A stretch of 64,000 bases of DNA from Gemmatimonadota bacterium (lineage in GTDB: Bacteria > Latescibacterota > UBA2968 > GCA-2709665): assembly GCA_028877215.1 (NCBI GenBank), contig JAPPFJ010000003.1, forward strand, positions 1 to 64,000, in the 5' to 3' direction. This document shows, in pieces, positions 54,161 through 63,093 of the stretch (position 1 is its first letter; each line of letters opens with the position of its first letter). Position numbers and translations under genes: made by a program. Below the pieces are notes generated by a model, which saw only the letters and a list, made by a program, of their open reading frames with translations, was not told where the DNA came from and did no database searches.

Positions 54161-54601
54161 ATGACGATACTGGTACTGCAGGGACCTAACCTGAATATGC
54201 TCGGGAAGCGGAAGGCGGACCACTACGGTCTTGTTACGATGGACGAGATCCACGCCAGGCTTGAGGAACGCGCGCGCGCTTTGGGCTGCGAGCTGGAATT
54301 TCTGCAGTCCAATCACGAAGGCGCTCTCGTCGACAAGGTCCACGAGGCGCGGGACCGCGTCGAGGGTATCATTATCAATCCGGGGGGGCTCACGGGGTTC
54401 GGCTACTCGCTGCGGGACGCCGTCGAAGACAGCCGACTGCCGACGGTGGAGGTGCATCTGTCCAATATCCACGCGAGGGAAGCCTTCCGGAGTCAATCCT
54501 GCTTTTCGGCGATCGTGGTGGGGCAGGTTGCCGGATTCAAGTGGAGGGGATATATTGCGGCGCTGGACATGCTGGTGGATATGCTCAGAGAAGCGGAATA
54601 G
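54161..54601 (+). CDS. aroQ: Type II 3-dehydroquinate dehydratase
   Basis: 146 residues, standard. LVLQGPNLNMLGKRKADHYG holds the catalytic arginine loop and tyrosine; INPGGLTGFGYSLRDA, EVHLSNIHAREAFR and the lid to AAL follow. It dehydrates 3-dehydroquinate to 3-dehydroshikimate in aromatic amino acid synthesis. In most homologues INPGA(Y/L)TH carries the histidine; here it is NPGGLTGFG, a change at a normally conserved place. Confidence 0.93.
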   Translation: MTILVLQGPNLNMLGKRKADHYGLVTMDEIHARLEERARALGCELEFLQSNHEGALVDKVHEARDRVEGIIINPGGLTGFGYSLRDAVEDSRLPTVEVHLSNIHAREAFRSQSCFSAIVVGQVAGFKWRGYIAALDMLVDMLREAE

Positions 54602-54629
54602 ACGATCAGCGTAGAATAGACAGCAAAAC

Positions 54630-54655
54630 GCCCCGGAGGGATCCCCGGGGCATAA
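54630..54655 (-). terminator. Hairpin terminator between convergent genes
   Basis: GCCCCGG at 54630-54636 pairs with CCGGGGC at 54645-54651. Read on the minus strand it is followed by GTTTTG, so it better terminates the kinase-like gene than aroQ. Confidence 0.5.
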
Positions 54656-54692
54656 TTGTGCGTATTGCTGTACGTGTCCAGACCGCGTGCCG

Positions 54693-55385
54693 TCAGTTTC
54701 GTCTCGCCTTCATCGTATACCGCATGGCTTCGGCGACGATACTGGCGGCGCCTTCGATTCCGGTCTGCCTGGTATTCAGCGTCAGGTGGTAGTTCTCGGA
54801 GGCATTCCACGCGATTCCATAATGTCGCTTGAGATAGCGTTTCCGATATTCGTCCATCTTTCGGATGCGTTTCGCAGCAGCGTCCGATTCCAGGTCATCC
54901 CGTTCCATCACCACCTGAATCCGATAATCGAAGGGGGCGACCACCCGCAGGTGCAGCGTGTCCGGCCGATCTCTCAGCAGCACCTGCCCGCCCCGGCCCA
55001 CCAGGACCACGTTGTTCCGATCGGCAAGACGGGTTACGACTTCGCGCGTAATGTTGACGAAGGCCTCCTCGTCCGGAAAGGGCAGACCGGTATCGCTTCG
55101 TCCGGTCAGTTCGGGCACCGTGGCGGTCGCCCACCATTCGTACTCCGAAAGGCCGGTGATGGCTTCCGGATGCCCAGGTGTGAGGAACTTTCGAATCACG
55201 CGCATGGCGGGATGTTCGGGGCGCTCGTCGAAGCGTTCGGCTTCCGAGACCGGGACCTGGGCTTCGTTGGCCACTTCCACCAGCAGGTCTTTGTTCATGC
55301 AGAGATAACCCAACAGGTCAGCTGCGTTCTGTGCGACCGATCGTCCGTCGCTGCCATATTCTCGTGAGACGGTAATCACACCCAT
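54693..55385 (-). CDS. Cytidylate-kinase-like family protein
   Basis: 230 residues. The start ITVSREYGSDGRSVAQNAAD has the glycine-rich P-loop of cytidylate-kinase-like proteins (Cytidylate_kin2), and NVVLVGRGGQVLLRDRPDTL and RDDLESDAAAKRIRKMDEYR match its later part. Probably a nucleotide or small-molecule kinase; substrate unproven. Start ATG at 55385. Confidence 0.85.
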   Translation of the reverse strand: MGVITVSREYGSDGRSVAQNAADLLGYLCMNKDLLVEVANEAQVPVSEAERFDERPEHPAMRVIRKFLTPGHPEAITGLSEYEWWATATVPELTGRSDTGLPFPDEEAFVNITREVVTRLADRNNVVLVGRGGQVLLRDRPDTLHLRVVAPFDYRIQVVMERDDLESDAAAKRIRKMDEYRKRYLKRHYGIAWNASENYHLTLNTRQTGIEGAASIVAEAMRYTMKARRN

Positions 55386-55492
55386 GGGGAGCCTCGCTGA
55401 TGTGAGATGCCGTTTTCGGAATCACCATTGAGCGGAAGGTGACGTTTTTCGAATATCGCCATAAGTTAGTGAGTACTTTTGATTTGTCAACC

Positions 55493-55591
55493 GGTTTATC
55501 AGTCCGCGGATAAAGTCTTCTGCAGGCGAGGCCGAGCCATTGTGGTCGAAGACAAGGCGCGCGACCGAGTCCCATCGAGCGATTCGGCGAG
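55493..55591 (+). repeat. Repeat family A, copy 4 (right end missing)
   Basis: It matches copy 5 from its left end through CATTGTGGTCGAAGACAAGG and CGACCGAGTCCCATCGAGCG to GATTCGGCGAG, where similarity ends abruptly. The next gene's ribosome site begins 14 bases later. Confidence 0.88.
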
Positions 55592-55616
55592 AAACGCCGC
55601 CAACGAGGGAAATCCG

Positions 55617-57725
55617 ATGGAAAATCAGGTGTGGATGTACAGGCACGACGAGATTCAAACCGGAAGGCCGTTCGGAATTGACGTTGACGGATCGGATTGG
55701 CTGTGGGAGGGCTGTGGGCGCAACCGATTGACAGGTCATAATTTACGTACGGCGGAGACGGTCCAGATACCGGTGCCCGAAATGGCGGGTCGAACGATCG
55801 TCCAGGCCATCGCCTGGGAAGAAAAGCTGGTGCTCACCCTGGGAGACGCGCCGCACTACCTGGTTTTCGACCCTGTGCGGCGAACCTGCGAGAGGCGAAA
55901 CATCCCGGGGTCGCGGCCCATCGTCTGGTACGGACTCAAGACGCCATGCGGGAAAGTGCTGCTCTTCGAACGCTCCGAATCCAGGGTTCTGATTCTCGAC
56001 GGTCCGCTGGCGGAACCGCGCGTGGTGGACTGCCCGTTCGACGGCCAACTGGCAGGCGGATGGTCCGTTGAAGGGTTGGTCTGTTCGCCGGTTTGCGAGC
56101 CTTCCCGTATCATCCGATTTGATCCCCGCACCGAACAATTCGTGGACGAGCGTCCGGGCCCCTACCCGGAGGCCGCCCTGGCGGGGCACCTCATGCATCG
56201 CGGCATGCTCTATCTGTGGGATACGGCAGAGGGCCTGATCCTGCCTCTGGAACCGGACGGCGGCCGCTGGGAAGAGCCGATTGCGACCCCGGATCACGGG
56301 GAGATTTACGGATTTATGGGGGGAGGGTTCGGTTTCCGGGGCCGTGCGTACATCTGCCTGAGCACCTATATGCATCCGAGCAGGCTGGATCCGAAAACGG
56401 GCCGGATTGTAATCCCGGACGGACCGTTGACGATTGACGGAAATCCGCCCCGGTTCCTGGACCGCTTTCTGGTATTCGACCCGGACGCTGGGACCTTCGA
56501 CTATCTGATCGCGCCGGAACAGCCTGACGGTGTCCCGCTGCTGTGCTATCACTGGACGGACGGCGAGCGGTTCGCCATTACGGGCACGACCATACCCTAT
56601 GCTCAACCCGGGGAACTGGGTGAGATTCGCGGGTCCTGGATTGTTCTGCAGAGCGAACCGGCAGCGCAGGAACCGGGTTTCGACACCCCTGACACGGCCT
56701 TTGACAGGGGTGCGCATCTGAACCGGTACCGCCGCACGTACAGTGCGGAACGGTCGCTTTATCTGCCGCATTTGCCGTGGACGCCGCCCATCGTGAATTT
56801 GGAGGGTCCTGCGACGGACTATCCTCCCGGGATGGAGGCCGAACTGATCCGCCGCGCAGCAAAAACCGATCGGTCAGAGTACCTCGGGCGCCTTGCGGAG
56901 ACCATTACGGACGGTGTGTCATCGGACGCGGAGGCGGTCAAAGCGGTTGCGGGATACGTGAATCGGGCGCTGTATTACAATCCGGTCCAGATACCCGATA
57001 CCCGGGATCCGGTCGCCGTACTGGAGGGACACGATGCGCGATGCGGACAGGGCGTTGGGGTCACGGTGGCCATTCTGGAAGCGGTGGGCATCCCCGTGCG
57101 GACGGTGGGTCTCTCCCACCACGTGGTGGCGGAGGCCACGTACGACGACGGCGACCATATCGTGGACGCGCTGTTTTTCGGCGCCGATCAGCCGCACAAG
57201 GAAGGACGCGTATTGTCCGTGGCCGAACTGAAGGCGGATGTCTATTTCGCCGATGGCTTCGCCCAGGAGTGTTTCGCGTACGATCCCGAGTTGCTCGAGA
57301 GCGAAGACCGGTTCTGGATTCTGGGATACGTATTCGGCATCTGGGGGTCGGAGCCGTATTACTCGTACTATCTGGGGGCCGATAAGGAGCATCCGCCGAC
57401 GTTTCCACTTCCTCTGCCGGCGCAGCGGGTTGGCGAGCGGATGGTCCGTTTGAACTGGGCGCGGTCCATAAAGATGGGCGGCGGCGGGATCGAGTACGAC
57501 GTTCGGGTTTTCACGGATCGGGCGTGTCGTAAGGAAGTCATGGCGGAAACGACGGGGGACACGTCGATCGTCTGGAAGGCGCCGGAGGCCAACCGGATGT
57601 ACTTTGTGGAAGTGCGGGCCGTGGACGAACATCGGGAGCGGAATCCGGCTACCTGGTATCCCGCGGCGCGGTCCAATTTCGTGCTCGTTCCCGAGGAACA
57701 GTACGGCTGGTACGGCGTCATGTAG
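55617..57725 (+). CDS. Beta-propeller / transglutaminase-like fusion protein
   Basis: 702 residues from the ATG at 55617 (GAGGGA six bases upstream). Residues 1-400 have propeller-like repeats (YLVFDPVRRTCER, IIRFDPRTEQF, FLVFDPDAGTFDY). A transglutaminase-like core follows, with a putative catalytic cysteine in DARCGQGVGVTVAILEAVGI and histidine/aspartate in GDHIVDALFFGAD. The C-terminal 100 residues are fibronectin-like (VEYDVRVF...). No signal peptide. Such domains can be proteases or cross-linkers; the role is unknown. Its 5' leader is repeat A copy 4. Confidence 0.78.
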   Translation: MENQVWMYRHDEIQTGRPFGIDVDGSDWLWEGCGRNRLTGHNLRTAETVQIPVPEMAGRTIVQAIAWEEKLVLTLGDAPHYLVFDPVRRTCERRNIPGSRPIVWYGLKTPCGKVLLFERSESRVLILDGPLAEPRVVDCPFDGQLAGGWSVEGLVCSPVCEPSRIIRFDPRTEQFVDERPGPYPEAALAGHLMHRGMLYLWDTAEGLILPLEPDGGRWEEPIATPDHGEIYGFMGGGFGFRGRAYICLSTYMHPSRLDPKTGRIVIPDGPLTIDGNPPRFLDRFLVFDPDAGTFDYLIAPEQPDGVPLLCYHWTDGERFAITGTTIPYAQPGELGEIRGSWIVLQSEPAAQEPGFDTPDTAFDRGAHLNRYRRTYSAERSLYLPHLPWTPPIVNLEGPATDYPPGMEAELIRRAAKTDRSEYLGRLAETITDGVSSDAEAVKAVAGYVNRALYYNPVQIPDTRDPVAVLEGHDARCGQGVGVTVAILEAVGIPVRTVGLSHHVVAEATYDDGDHIVDALFFGADQPHKEGRVLSVAELKADVYFADGFAQECFAYDPELLESEDRFWILGYVFGIWGSEPYYSYYLGADKEHPPTFPLPLPAQRVGERMVRLNWARSIKMGGGGIEYDVRVFTDRACRKEVMAETTGDTSIVWKAPEANRMYFVEVRAVDEHRERNPATWYPAARSNFVLVPEEQYGWYGVM

Positions 57726-57787
57726 GACCGAAGCCCTAGAAATCCGACTGCAGCTGCGGTGGCTTGCGTTCCAACCGGTGGCGGCGG

Positions 57788-59419
57788 CTATTCGTCGGCG
57801 GGGCTGCTCCGGGCCACCGGCACGTGAATGAGCGTGGGCTGTTCCGCGTCCAGGCTGTGCCTCAACGCGGGCAGAATCTGGCCGGCGCGTTCAATGCGAA
57901 CGCCCCTGGCGCCAAAGGCTTCCGCCATCCCCGGGTAGTCGATCGGACCCAGTTCCGAGGTAATCCCGCGGCCGTAACGCGCCTCGTGCCCCGTGAGTGT
58001 GATGCCCCACGCTTCGTCGTCGGCGAGCAGGACCACGAAGGGCAGGCCCTGCCTGGCGGCGGCCTCGAGTTCGGCAACCGTGAACGTCAGCGCGCCGTCG
58101 CCGGAAATGAGGATGACGTGCCGGTCCGGATACAGGAGGCGCGCGGCCATCGCCGCCGGAATACCGTAGCCGACAACGCCGCTGGCGCCGCAGGTGAGCC
58201 AGTGGCCCGGATACCGGTCACAGAGGGCCTGGTGGGCCCACTGACCGATATTGCCTCCGTCGATGATGACAATCGTGTCGTCGGTCAGGACGGCCTGTAC
58301 GGCGTGAATGATATCCAGCGCGTGCAGACCGTTTCCCTTGCGAGCGGCCAGACACCGCCGGCGAAACGCGTCCCGGCGGCTGGCGGCTTCCTCCAGCCAG
58401 GCCGCCCCGGGCGGGATTTTTCGTGATTTTGCGGCCTCGGTCAATTGGGTGAGCGCGGAACCCGGATCGGCCGCCACGCGAACGTGGGCGCCTGCGCCCT
58501 GGTTGAGATGGAAGGCATCCGCGTGGATGCGCACGATGGTTGCATCGGGGTGCACGGCGGGCGGCTGAAGGTAGCCGACCCGGTAATCGCAGACCGCGCC
58601 GGCCAGCAGAACCAGGTCTGCATCCGGCAGGAGGCGGGGACCGCCGCTTGCCGCGCCGACCACGCCCATAAAGGTCTCAATGGGCCGAATGATAGCGCCC
58701 CGGTCCCAGATCGGCACCACCACGGGAACGCCAAGGGTTCGGGTGAACTCGGTCACCGCCGCGCTGCCGTCCGCGTAGTGTATACCGCCGCCGGCCACCA
58801 GAAGGGGGCGGGCCGCCTGTGAAATCAGGTCGGCGATCCTGTCGATTTCTCCAGGATTCCCAGCAGCGATGGTGGGCGCGGGAAGGCCGGCGTCGTGAAC
58901 GCGGATGATGGCGTCGGCATGAATCTCGGCGCAGAGGACGTCCTGGGGGACCGTGAGGTGTACGGGTCCGGGCCTGCCCGACGTCGCGGCTTCGAAGGCC
59001 TCGTGCAGCATCTGCGGGATTCGCTCCGGATGGTGGATTGTCTCAGCGTATTTGCAAAGGGGCGCCGCGATGGCAACCTGGTCCAGGTCCTGAAAGTGAC
59101 CGAGTCCCGCGGTGCTCGAAGGTCCGCTCCCGGTGATGAGGAGCATCGGGGCGCCGTCGAAATGCGCGTTGCAGACGCCGGTGAGCGCGTTCACGTGCGC
59201 CACGCCGCTGCTTACGGCGCATACGCCCACGGTGCGGCTGAGGCGTCCGACGGCTTCGGCGATATATCCCGCGGCCTGTTCGTTGCGCACGTCCACAAGC
59301 CGCATTCCCGCCCGGTCACAGGCGTCGTCCAGGTCGTCCAGGCCGTGGCCGCACAGTGTTGCGACAAAGCCGACGCCTTTCTTCTGAAGTTCCGCCACCA
59401 GCAGGTCCGCACCGTTCAT
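57788..59419 (-). CDS. Thiamine-diphosphate-dependent enzyme (acetolactate-synthase-like)
   Basis: 543 residues. The catalytic glutamate lies in VRNEQAAGYIAEAVGR and the pyrophosphate/metal motif is GDG in LISGDGALTFTVAELEAA. The second half of that motif, normally NN, reads ADDEAWG. The three-domain order (Pyr, central, PP) is intact. Substrate classes include 2-oxo acids such as pyruvate and oxalyl-CoA; the missing small subunit and context argue against classic acetolactate synthase. It is probably one of the orphan TPP enzymes of sugar or acid degradation. Confidence 0.85.
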   Translation of the reverse strand: MNGADLLVAELQKKGVGFVATLCGHGLDDLDDACDRAGMRLVDVRNEQAAGYIAEAVGRLSRTVGVCAVSSGVAHVNALTGVCNAHFDGAPMLLITGSGPSSTAGLGHFQDLDQVAIAAPLCKYAETIHHPERIPQMLHEAFEAATSGRPGPVHLTVPQDVLCAEIHADAIIRVHDAGLPAPTIAAGNPGEIDRIADLISQAARPLLVAGGGIHYADGSAAVTEFTRTLGVPVVVPIWDRGAIIRPIETFMGVVGAASGGPRLLPDADLVLLAGAVCDYRVGYLQPPAVHPDATIVRIHADAFHLNQGAGAHVRVAADPGSALTQLTEAAKSRKIPPGAAWLEEAASRRDAFRRRCLAARKGNGLHALDIIHAVQAVLTDDTIVIIDGGNIGQWAHQALCDRYPGHWLTCGASGVVGYGIPAAMAARLLYPDRHVILISGDGALTFTVAELEAAARQGLPFVVLLADDEAWGITLTGHEARYGRGITSELGPIDYPGMAEAFGARGVRIERAGQILPALRHSLDAEQPTLIHVPVARSSPADE

Positions 59420-59525
59420 GTACGTCTCCCTTGGAACTTTCGAGGGTTTCTCTCAGTCAACAGTTTACCGGCATTACCAGTCCGGGAAGGCCGTCCGTCT
59501 CCGCCGAGGGAAGCCCGTTGCACCG

Positions 59526-60263
59526 TCACGCGCGATACAGGTCCAACGCGGCGATGGCGTCCGCGATCCGGGACGGAACGAGGTGACCGACCGCGGCGCC
59601 GGTTTTTCTGAGCGCCCGAACTTCTGTGGAGGATATCCGGGAATAGGCGTTATTCAGCCTGATGAAACGGATTTTGTCCGAATACGCGGCGAATTCCGGC
59701 CCCTTCGACAGCCTATTCAAGGCTTCCGGGTCGATATTGTCGCGGTTGGCGGCAATGATATGGGCGCCGTGAAAAAGCGCGGCGAGTTCGTCCTGGAAGT
59801 TGGAATAGTACCGGGGATCGAATATTCTCAGAAGGGTGTCGTATCCGACCACGAAATGCAGCCCGGTCGATTCGGGATAGAGGGGACGCAGGGCGGTGGC
59901 CTTATCGACGAATCTGGCGTGGCTGCAACCGACGACCGAGACGTTGGGATACGGTTCCGCGTAGTGATCCAGCATGGCCAGGCGCTGTGCCAGCGACGCC
60001 CCGTAGACGGGCTTGTCGACATTTGCGTGAGAAAGCATCAGCAGCGCTTCATCGGCCTTGCACGATTCCGATGCCCGATTCAGCATGGCTTCGTGAGCAA
60101 CGGTCATCGGGTTGAAGGAAGCATCCATCACAACCAGGCAGCCGCCGGACCGGTCGAGACCCTTCGCCGCTCTCCGAAAAAAGGCCGACCTCGGCCCACC
60201 ACCGGGTTCGAGCGCTTCCATGAAGCTTTGCAGTTCCTGCAGTTTCCGTGGATCGACCCGCAT
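59526..60263 (-). CDS. Nicotinate-nucleotide adenylyltransferase-like protein
   Basis: 245 residues from the ATG at 60263; the frame upstream is repeat B. The nucleotidyl-transferase motifs are present: DASFNPMTVAHEAML (compare G-x-FNP-x-H-GH) and ISSTEVR near the end. It is longer than NadD and lacks the classic GGTF start (here VVMDASF), so it may be a variant NadD or another cytidylyl-like transferase acting on small substrates. ATP-dependent nucleotide transfer is the likely reaction. Confidence 0.78.
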   Translation of the reverse strand: MRVDPRKLQELQSFMEALEPGGGPRSAFFRRAAKGLDRSGGCLVVMDASFNPMTVAHEAMLNRASESCKADEALLMLSHANVDKPVYGASLAQRLAMLDHYAEPYPNVSVVGCSHARFVDKATALRPLYPESTGLHFVVGYDTLLRIFDPRYYSNFQDELAALFHGAHIIAANRDNIDPEALNRLSKGPEFAAYSDKIRFIRLNNAYSRISSTEVRALRKTGAAVGHLVPSRIADAIAALDLYRA

Positions 60264-60294
60264 CGGCAACCTGGCGAATGGTAGTTTGTGCCCG

Positions 60295-60489
60295 TTAGAA
60301 GTTGTCTTAAAATTACCGGTGGGTTCCCGAGCGCGAGCGAAAAAGTGGCGGTCAAGGCGGAAAAACTCGCCCATATTCAATGTATCGTGGCTGCGCGCCC
60401 CTCGCCACTCTTGGGTGGGTTTGACCAACGCCGACCGGCGCTTTTACAGCCGTGCGAAGACCGCTGGGAATTTTAAGACAGCTTCTTAA
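60295..60489 (+). repeat. Repeat family B, copy 3
   Basis: Ends TTAGAAGTTGTCTTAAAATT and AATTTTAAGACAGCTTCTTAA-type inverted repeats. It carries an extra 26 or so bases after GCCCATATT relative to copies 1 and 2. It lies immediately upstream (5') of the NadD-like gene. Confidence 0.92.
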
Positions 60490-60549
60490 TTGGATATGGT
60501 AGGCCGGGGTCCGGTGTAAGTCAATCGAATTATCGGGGGGATTTTCCGC

Positions 60550-60577
60550 TTGACATCCGCCGTCTCAACCTTACCAT
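60550..60577 (+). promoter_or_regulatory. Candidate promoter of the DapA-family gene
   Basis: TTGACA at 60550-60555 and TACCAT at 60572-60577, 16 bases apart, 55 bases before the ATG. Confidence 0.55.
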
Positions 60578-60631
60578 TGAATGGGGGATTTGGGTTGGGT
60601 TGAACGTCAACTTCGAGCGAAAGGCAGATGA

Positions 60632-61537
60632 ATGGCGGGGCGGCCCTTTCGGGGGGTGTTCGTCATCCTGGCAACGCCGTTTTCGGACGATGGTTCGCTT
60701 GACGAAGACGGGTTGAAGTCCGTGGTGGAATTCTCGATCTCGGCGGGTGCCCATGGGCTGGTCACGCCGGCAAACGCAAGCGAATTCAGCGCGTTGTCCG
60801 ACCCGGAGCGGCTTCGCGTGATCGAGGTCGTGGGCAGGACGGCGCGGGGCCGGCTGCCTTTCGTCGCTGGCGTGTCCGGAGTAAGTACCCAGGTGGCTGT
60901 GTGGCTGGCGAAACATGCGGCCGACGCCGGCGCCGACGCCGTGATCGCCATGCCACCCTATGTGTCCAAGCCTGCGGCCGATGGCGTGAGGGCGTATTAC
61001 GAAGCGATCTCCCGAACGACCGAACTGCCGATATTCGTACAGAACTATCCGCTGCCGATCGGCGTGCCGTTGTCATCCGCGTTGTTGGGTCAGCTTGCGC
61101 GGGAGATCGAACGGGTGCTTTACGTCAAGGAGGAAGTCCCGCCGGTCACGCACTCCGTTTCCGCGGATATCGCTGCCTGCGGGAATTCGGTGGAGGGCGT
61201 GTTCGGGGGTGCGGCCGGACGATTCCTGATTGACGAATTGAGTCGGGGCGCGGCCGGAACCATGCCGGCCTGCGACGTCCCCGACGTGCACACTGCGGTC
61301 TGGAGTGCCTGGCAGGCGGGCGACGCGTCCGGCGCACGCGAGGCGTTCAACCGCCTGTTGCCGCTGTTGAATTTTGAATCGCTGCACAGCGTACAAGGTT
61401 ACAAGGAGGTGCTCCGCCGCCGCGGGGTGATCCGGTCGGCCCACGTCAGGGTCGCCGCGACCGGCCCGCTGGATGCGCACGATCACGCTGAACTCGATGC
61501 GATTCTTGCCGAGATCAGCGACCTTTGGTCGGTTTAA
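60632..61537 (+). CDS. DapA-family aldolase/lyase (dihydrodipicolinate synthase-like)
   Basis: 301 residues with the TIM-barrel family signatures: GVFVILATPFSDDGSLDEDG, a schiff-base lysine in YVKEEVPP, and IFVQNYPLP at the tyrosine loop. The usual GTTGE glycine loop reads VTPANASEFS, as in non-DHDPS members such as N-acetylneuraminate or KDG-type lyases. It is paired with a sugar-phosphate isomerase-like gene 23 bases downstream, which suggests a sugar-acid catabolic unit. Confidence 0.88.
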   Translation: MAGRPFRGVFVILATPFSDDGSLDEDGLKSVVEFSISAGAHGLVTPANASEFSALSDPERLRVIEVVGRTARGRLPFVAGVSGVSTQVAVWLAKHAADAGADAVIAMPPYVSKPAADGVRAYYEAISRTTELPIFVQNYPLPIGVPLSSALLGQLAREIERVLYVKEEVPPVTHSVSADIAACGNSVEGVFGGAAGRFLIDELSRGAAGTMPACDVPDVHTAVWSAWQAGDASGAREAFNRLLPLLNFESLHSVQGYKEVLRRRGVIRSAHVRVAATGPLDAHDHAELDAILAEISDLWSV

Positions 61538-61560
61538 TCACGAATTTTACGGAGGGTGTT

Positions 61561-62424
61561 ATGCACGTTGGGATGCGGATACCGGCAATGGGAAGGGAAT
61601 TGGGTCTCGAGGGTGTGGTGGCGTGGGCGAGCGAATGCGGTTTCGGGTCTGTGGATGTGCCGGAAGTCGACGCCGGGGTTCGCGGGATCTTCGACAGGGC
61701 GGGGCTGGCGATCGGTACCGTCGACTGGGGTGTGGGTGGAGGCCTGCTTAGTCAGGACGCCGAGGTGCGCAGGAGGGCGGTCGCAGCCATGAAGCGGCGC
61801 ATTCACGATACGGGTGTCCACGGTTCCGGCGTTGTGTTTCTCTGCCTGGCGCCGGACGACGGCATGCAGTCCCGGTCCGACAGTTTCGAGATCTTCAAAG
61901 CCGTTTATCCCGGGGTGGTGGACTATGCGGAACAGCAGAATGTGCATCTGGCCATCGAACCCTATCCTGGAGGCGGGCCGGGCTACGGCAATCTGGGGTG
62001 TACGCCGGAGACGCTTCGCGCCGTATTCGAGGTCGTACCTTCGCCTCATCTTGGGATCTGCTATGATCCGTCGCATTTCATCCGGATCGGTGTGGACTAT
62101 CAGCGCCTGTTGATGGAATTCGGAGACCGCATCCGGCACGTGCATGCCAAAGACACGGAGCTGCTGTCAGACGGGCTTTACCTGTACGGCAGCCTCGGAC
62201 AGAGCTTCGGAAAGAGGTATGGACACGGGGAAGGCTGGTGGCGGTACTGCATTCCCGGATGGGGACAGGCCGATTGGATTTGGATTGTGGCACGGTTGGA
62301 AGAATTTGGCTATGGCGGCCCGCTTGCAATCGAGCTGGAAGACGACCGCTTTATGGGCAGCACCGCTTTGAATCAGGAGGGGCTGCTTGCGGCCAAGGCG
62401 CATCTGGAAGACATCATTCGTTAA
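61561..62424 (+). CDS. Sugar phosphate isomerase/epimerase (AP-endonuclease-2 fold)
   Basis: 287 residues; GGAGG five to six bases before the ATG. A TIM barrel with metal ligands: E in LAIEPYPG, H in YDPSHFI, H in HVHAKDTEL and E in LAIELEDDRFM. This is the IolE/hydroxypyruvate-isomerase superfamily. It follows the DapA-family gene closely and ends at repeat A. It probably isomerises or epimerises a sugar acid; substrate unknown. Confidence 0.9.
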   Translation: MHVGMRIPAMGRELGLEGVVAWASECGFGSVDVPEVDAGVRGIFDRAGLAIGTVDWGVGGGLLSQDAEVRRRAVAAMKRRIHDTGVHGSGVVFLCLAPDDGMQSRSDSFEIFKAVYPGVVDYAEQQNVHLAIEPYPGGGPGYGNLGCTPETLRAVFEVVPSPHLGICYDPSHFIRIGVDYQRLLMEFGDRIRHVHAKDTELLSDGLYLYGSLGQSFGKRYGHGEGWWRYCIPGWGQADWIWIVARLEEFGYGGPLAIELEDDRFMGSTALNQEGLLAAKAHLEDIIR

Positions 62425-62585
62425 CAGTCCATTGAGAAAGTCGCTCTGCAGGCGAGGCCGATCCATTGTGGCCGAAGACAAGGCGCGCGACCGAGTCCCA
62501 TCGAGCGATTCGGCGAGGGAGCGCAACGCAGTATTTCGACCGCAAGGGCCGGCCGTAGCCCGGATGGGCTTTTTCAACGGGCTGT
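62425..62585 (+). repeat. Repeat family A, copy 5 (complete reference copy)
   Basis: The full element, about 160 bp. Left end ACAGTCCATTGAGAAAG and right end (reverse complement) ACAGCCCGTTGAAAAAG form an imperfect 17-bp terminal inverted repeat. The interior includes GCGCGCGACCGAGTCCCATC and the GGCCGGCCGTAGCCCGGATG block. The left end starts at the isomerase stop codon. Confidence 0.92.
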
Positions 62586-62633
62586 TTGTACGACTCGAAT
62601 TCCCAATAAAACAGCCGGGTCCGGAGGCGCGCG

Positions 62634-63035
62634 ATGAGAAGGTTCAACCCGTTTACGTTTGTCGTGGCACTGCTTTTCATGTCCTGCGGAGAAGACAATC
62701 CGCTGAACTACGATACGCTGGCAGGTACCTATACGCTCCGTGAGATACAGCTGACGGGTGGTTCGCAGACACAGACGCTTCGTCCGCCCGAAGCAACCGG
62801 AACGCTTGTTCTGTCGACAACGGGAGACTTTTCGATGAGTCTGAGTGTCCCGTCGCTTGGAATGGAAGATCGATATTCCGACGGCACGTACGCAATAGAA
62901 GGATCGAGTATATTATTTCAGGAAGCAGCGACACTGGGTCTTATTGGAACCAACGCCACCATCAGCGGGAATGAGTTGACATTGACTTCCTCGCTGGGCG
63001 GGTCGCAGGTTACGATGGTCTTCGTGAAGGTCTAA
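62634..63035 (+). CDS. Small lipocalin-like lipoprotein
   Basis: 133 residues. A signal peptide with lipobox-like LLFMSCGED is followed by LAGTYTLREIQLTG, the first strand of lipocalin-like domains, and then mainly beta residues (TGTLVLSTTGDFSMSL, GTYAIEGSSILFQ, ISGNELTLTS). Likely an exported lipid-anchored barrel of unknown ligand. Confidence 0.75.
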   Translation: MRRFNPFTFVVALLFMSCGEDNPLNYDTLAGTYTLREIQLTGGSQTQTLRPPEATGTLVLSTTGDFSMSLSVPSLGMEDRYSDGTYAIEGSSILFQEAATLGLIGTNATISGNELTLTSSLGGSQVTMVFVKV

Positions 63036-63093
63036 CTCTCGTTGCGAGTCGGGAACGTGAGCTGGTGTAACGGGTCTTACAGGAGTCATGCAG

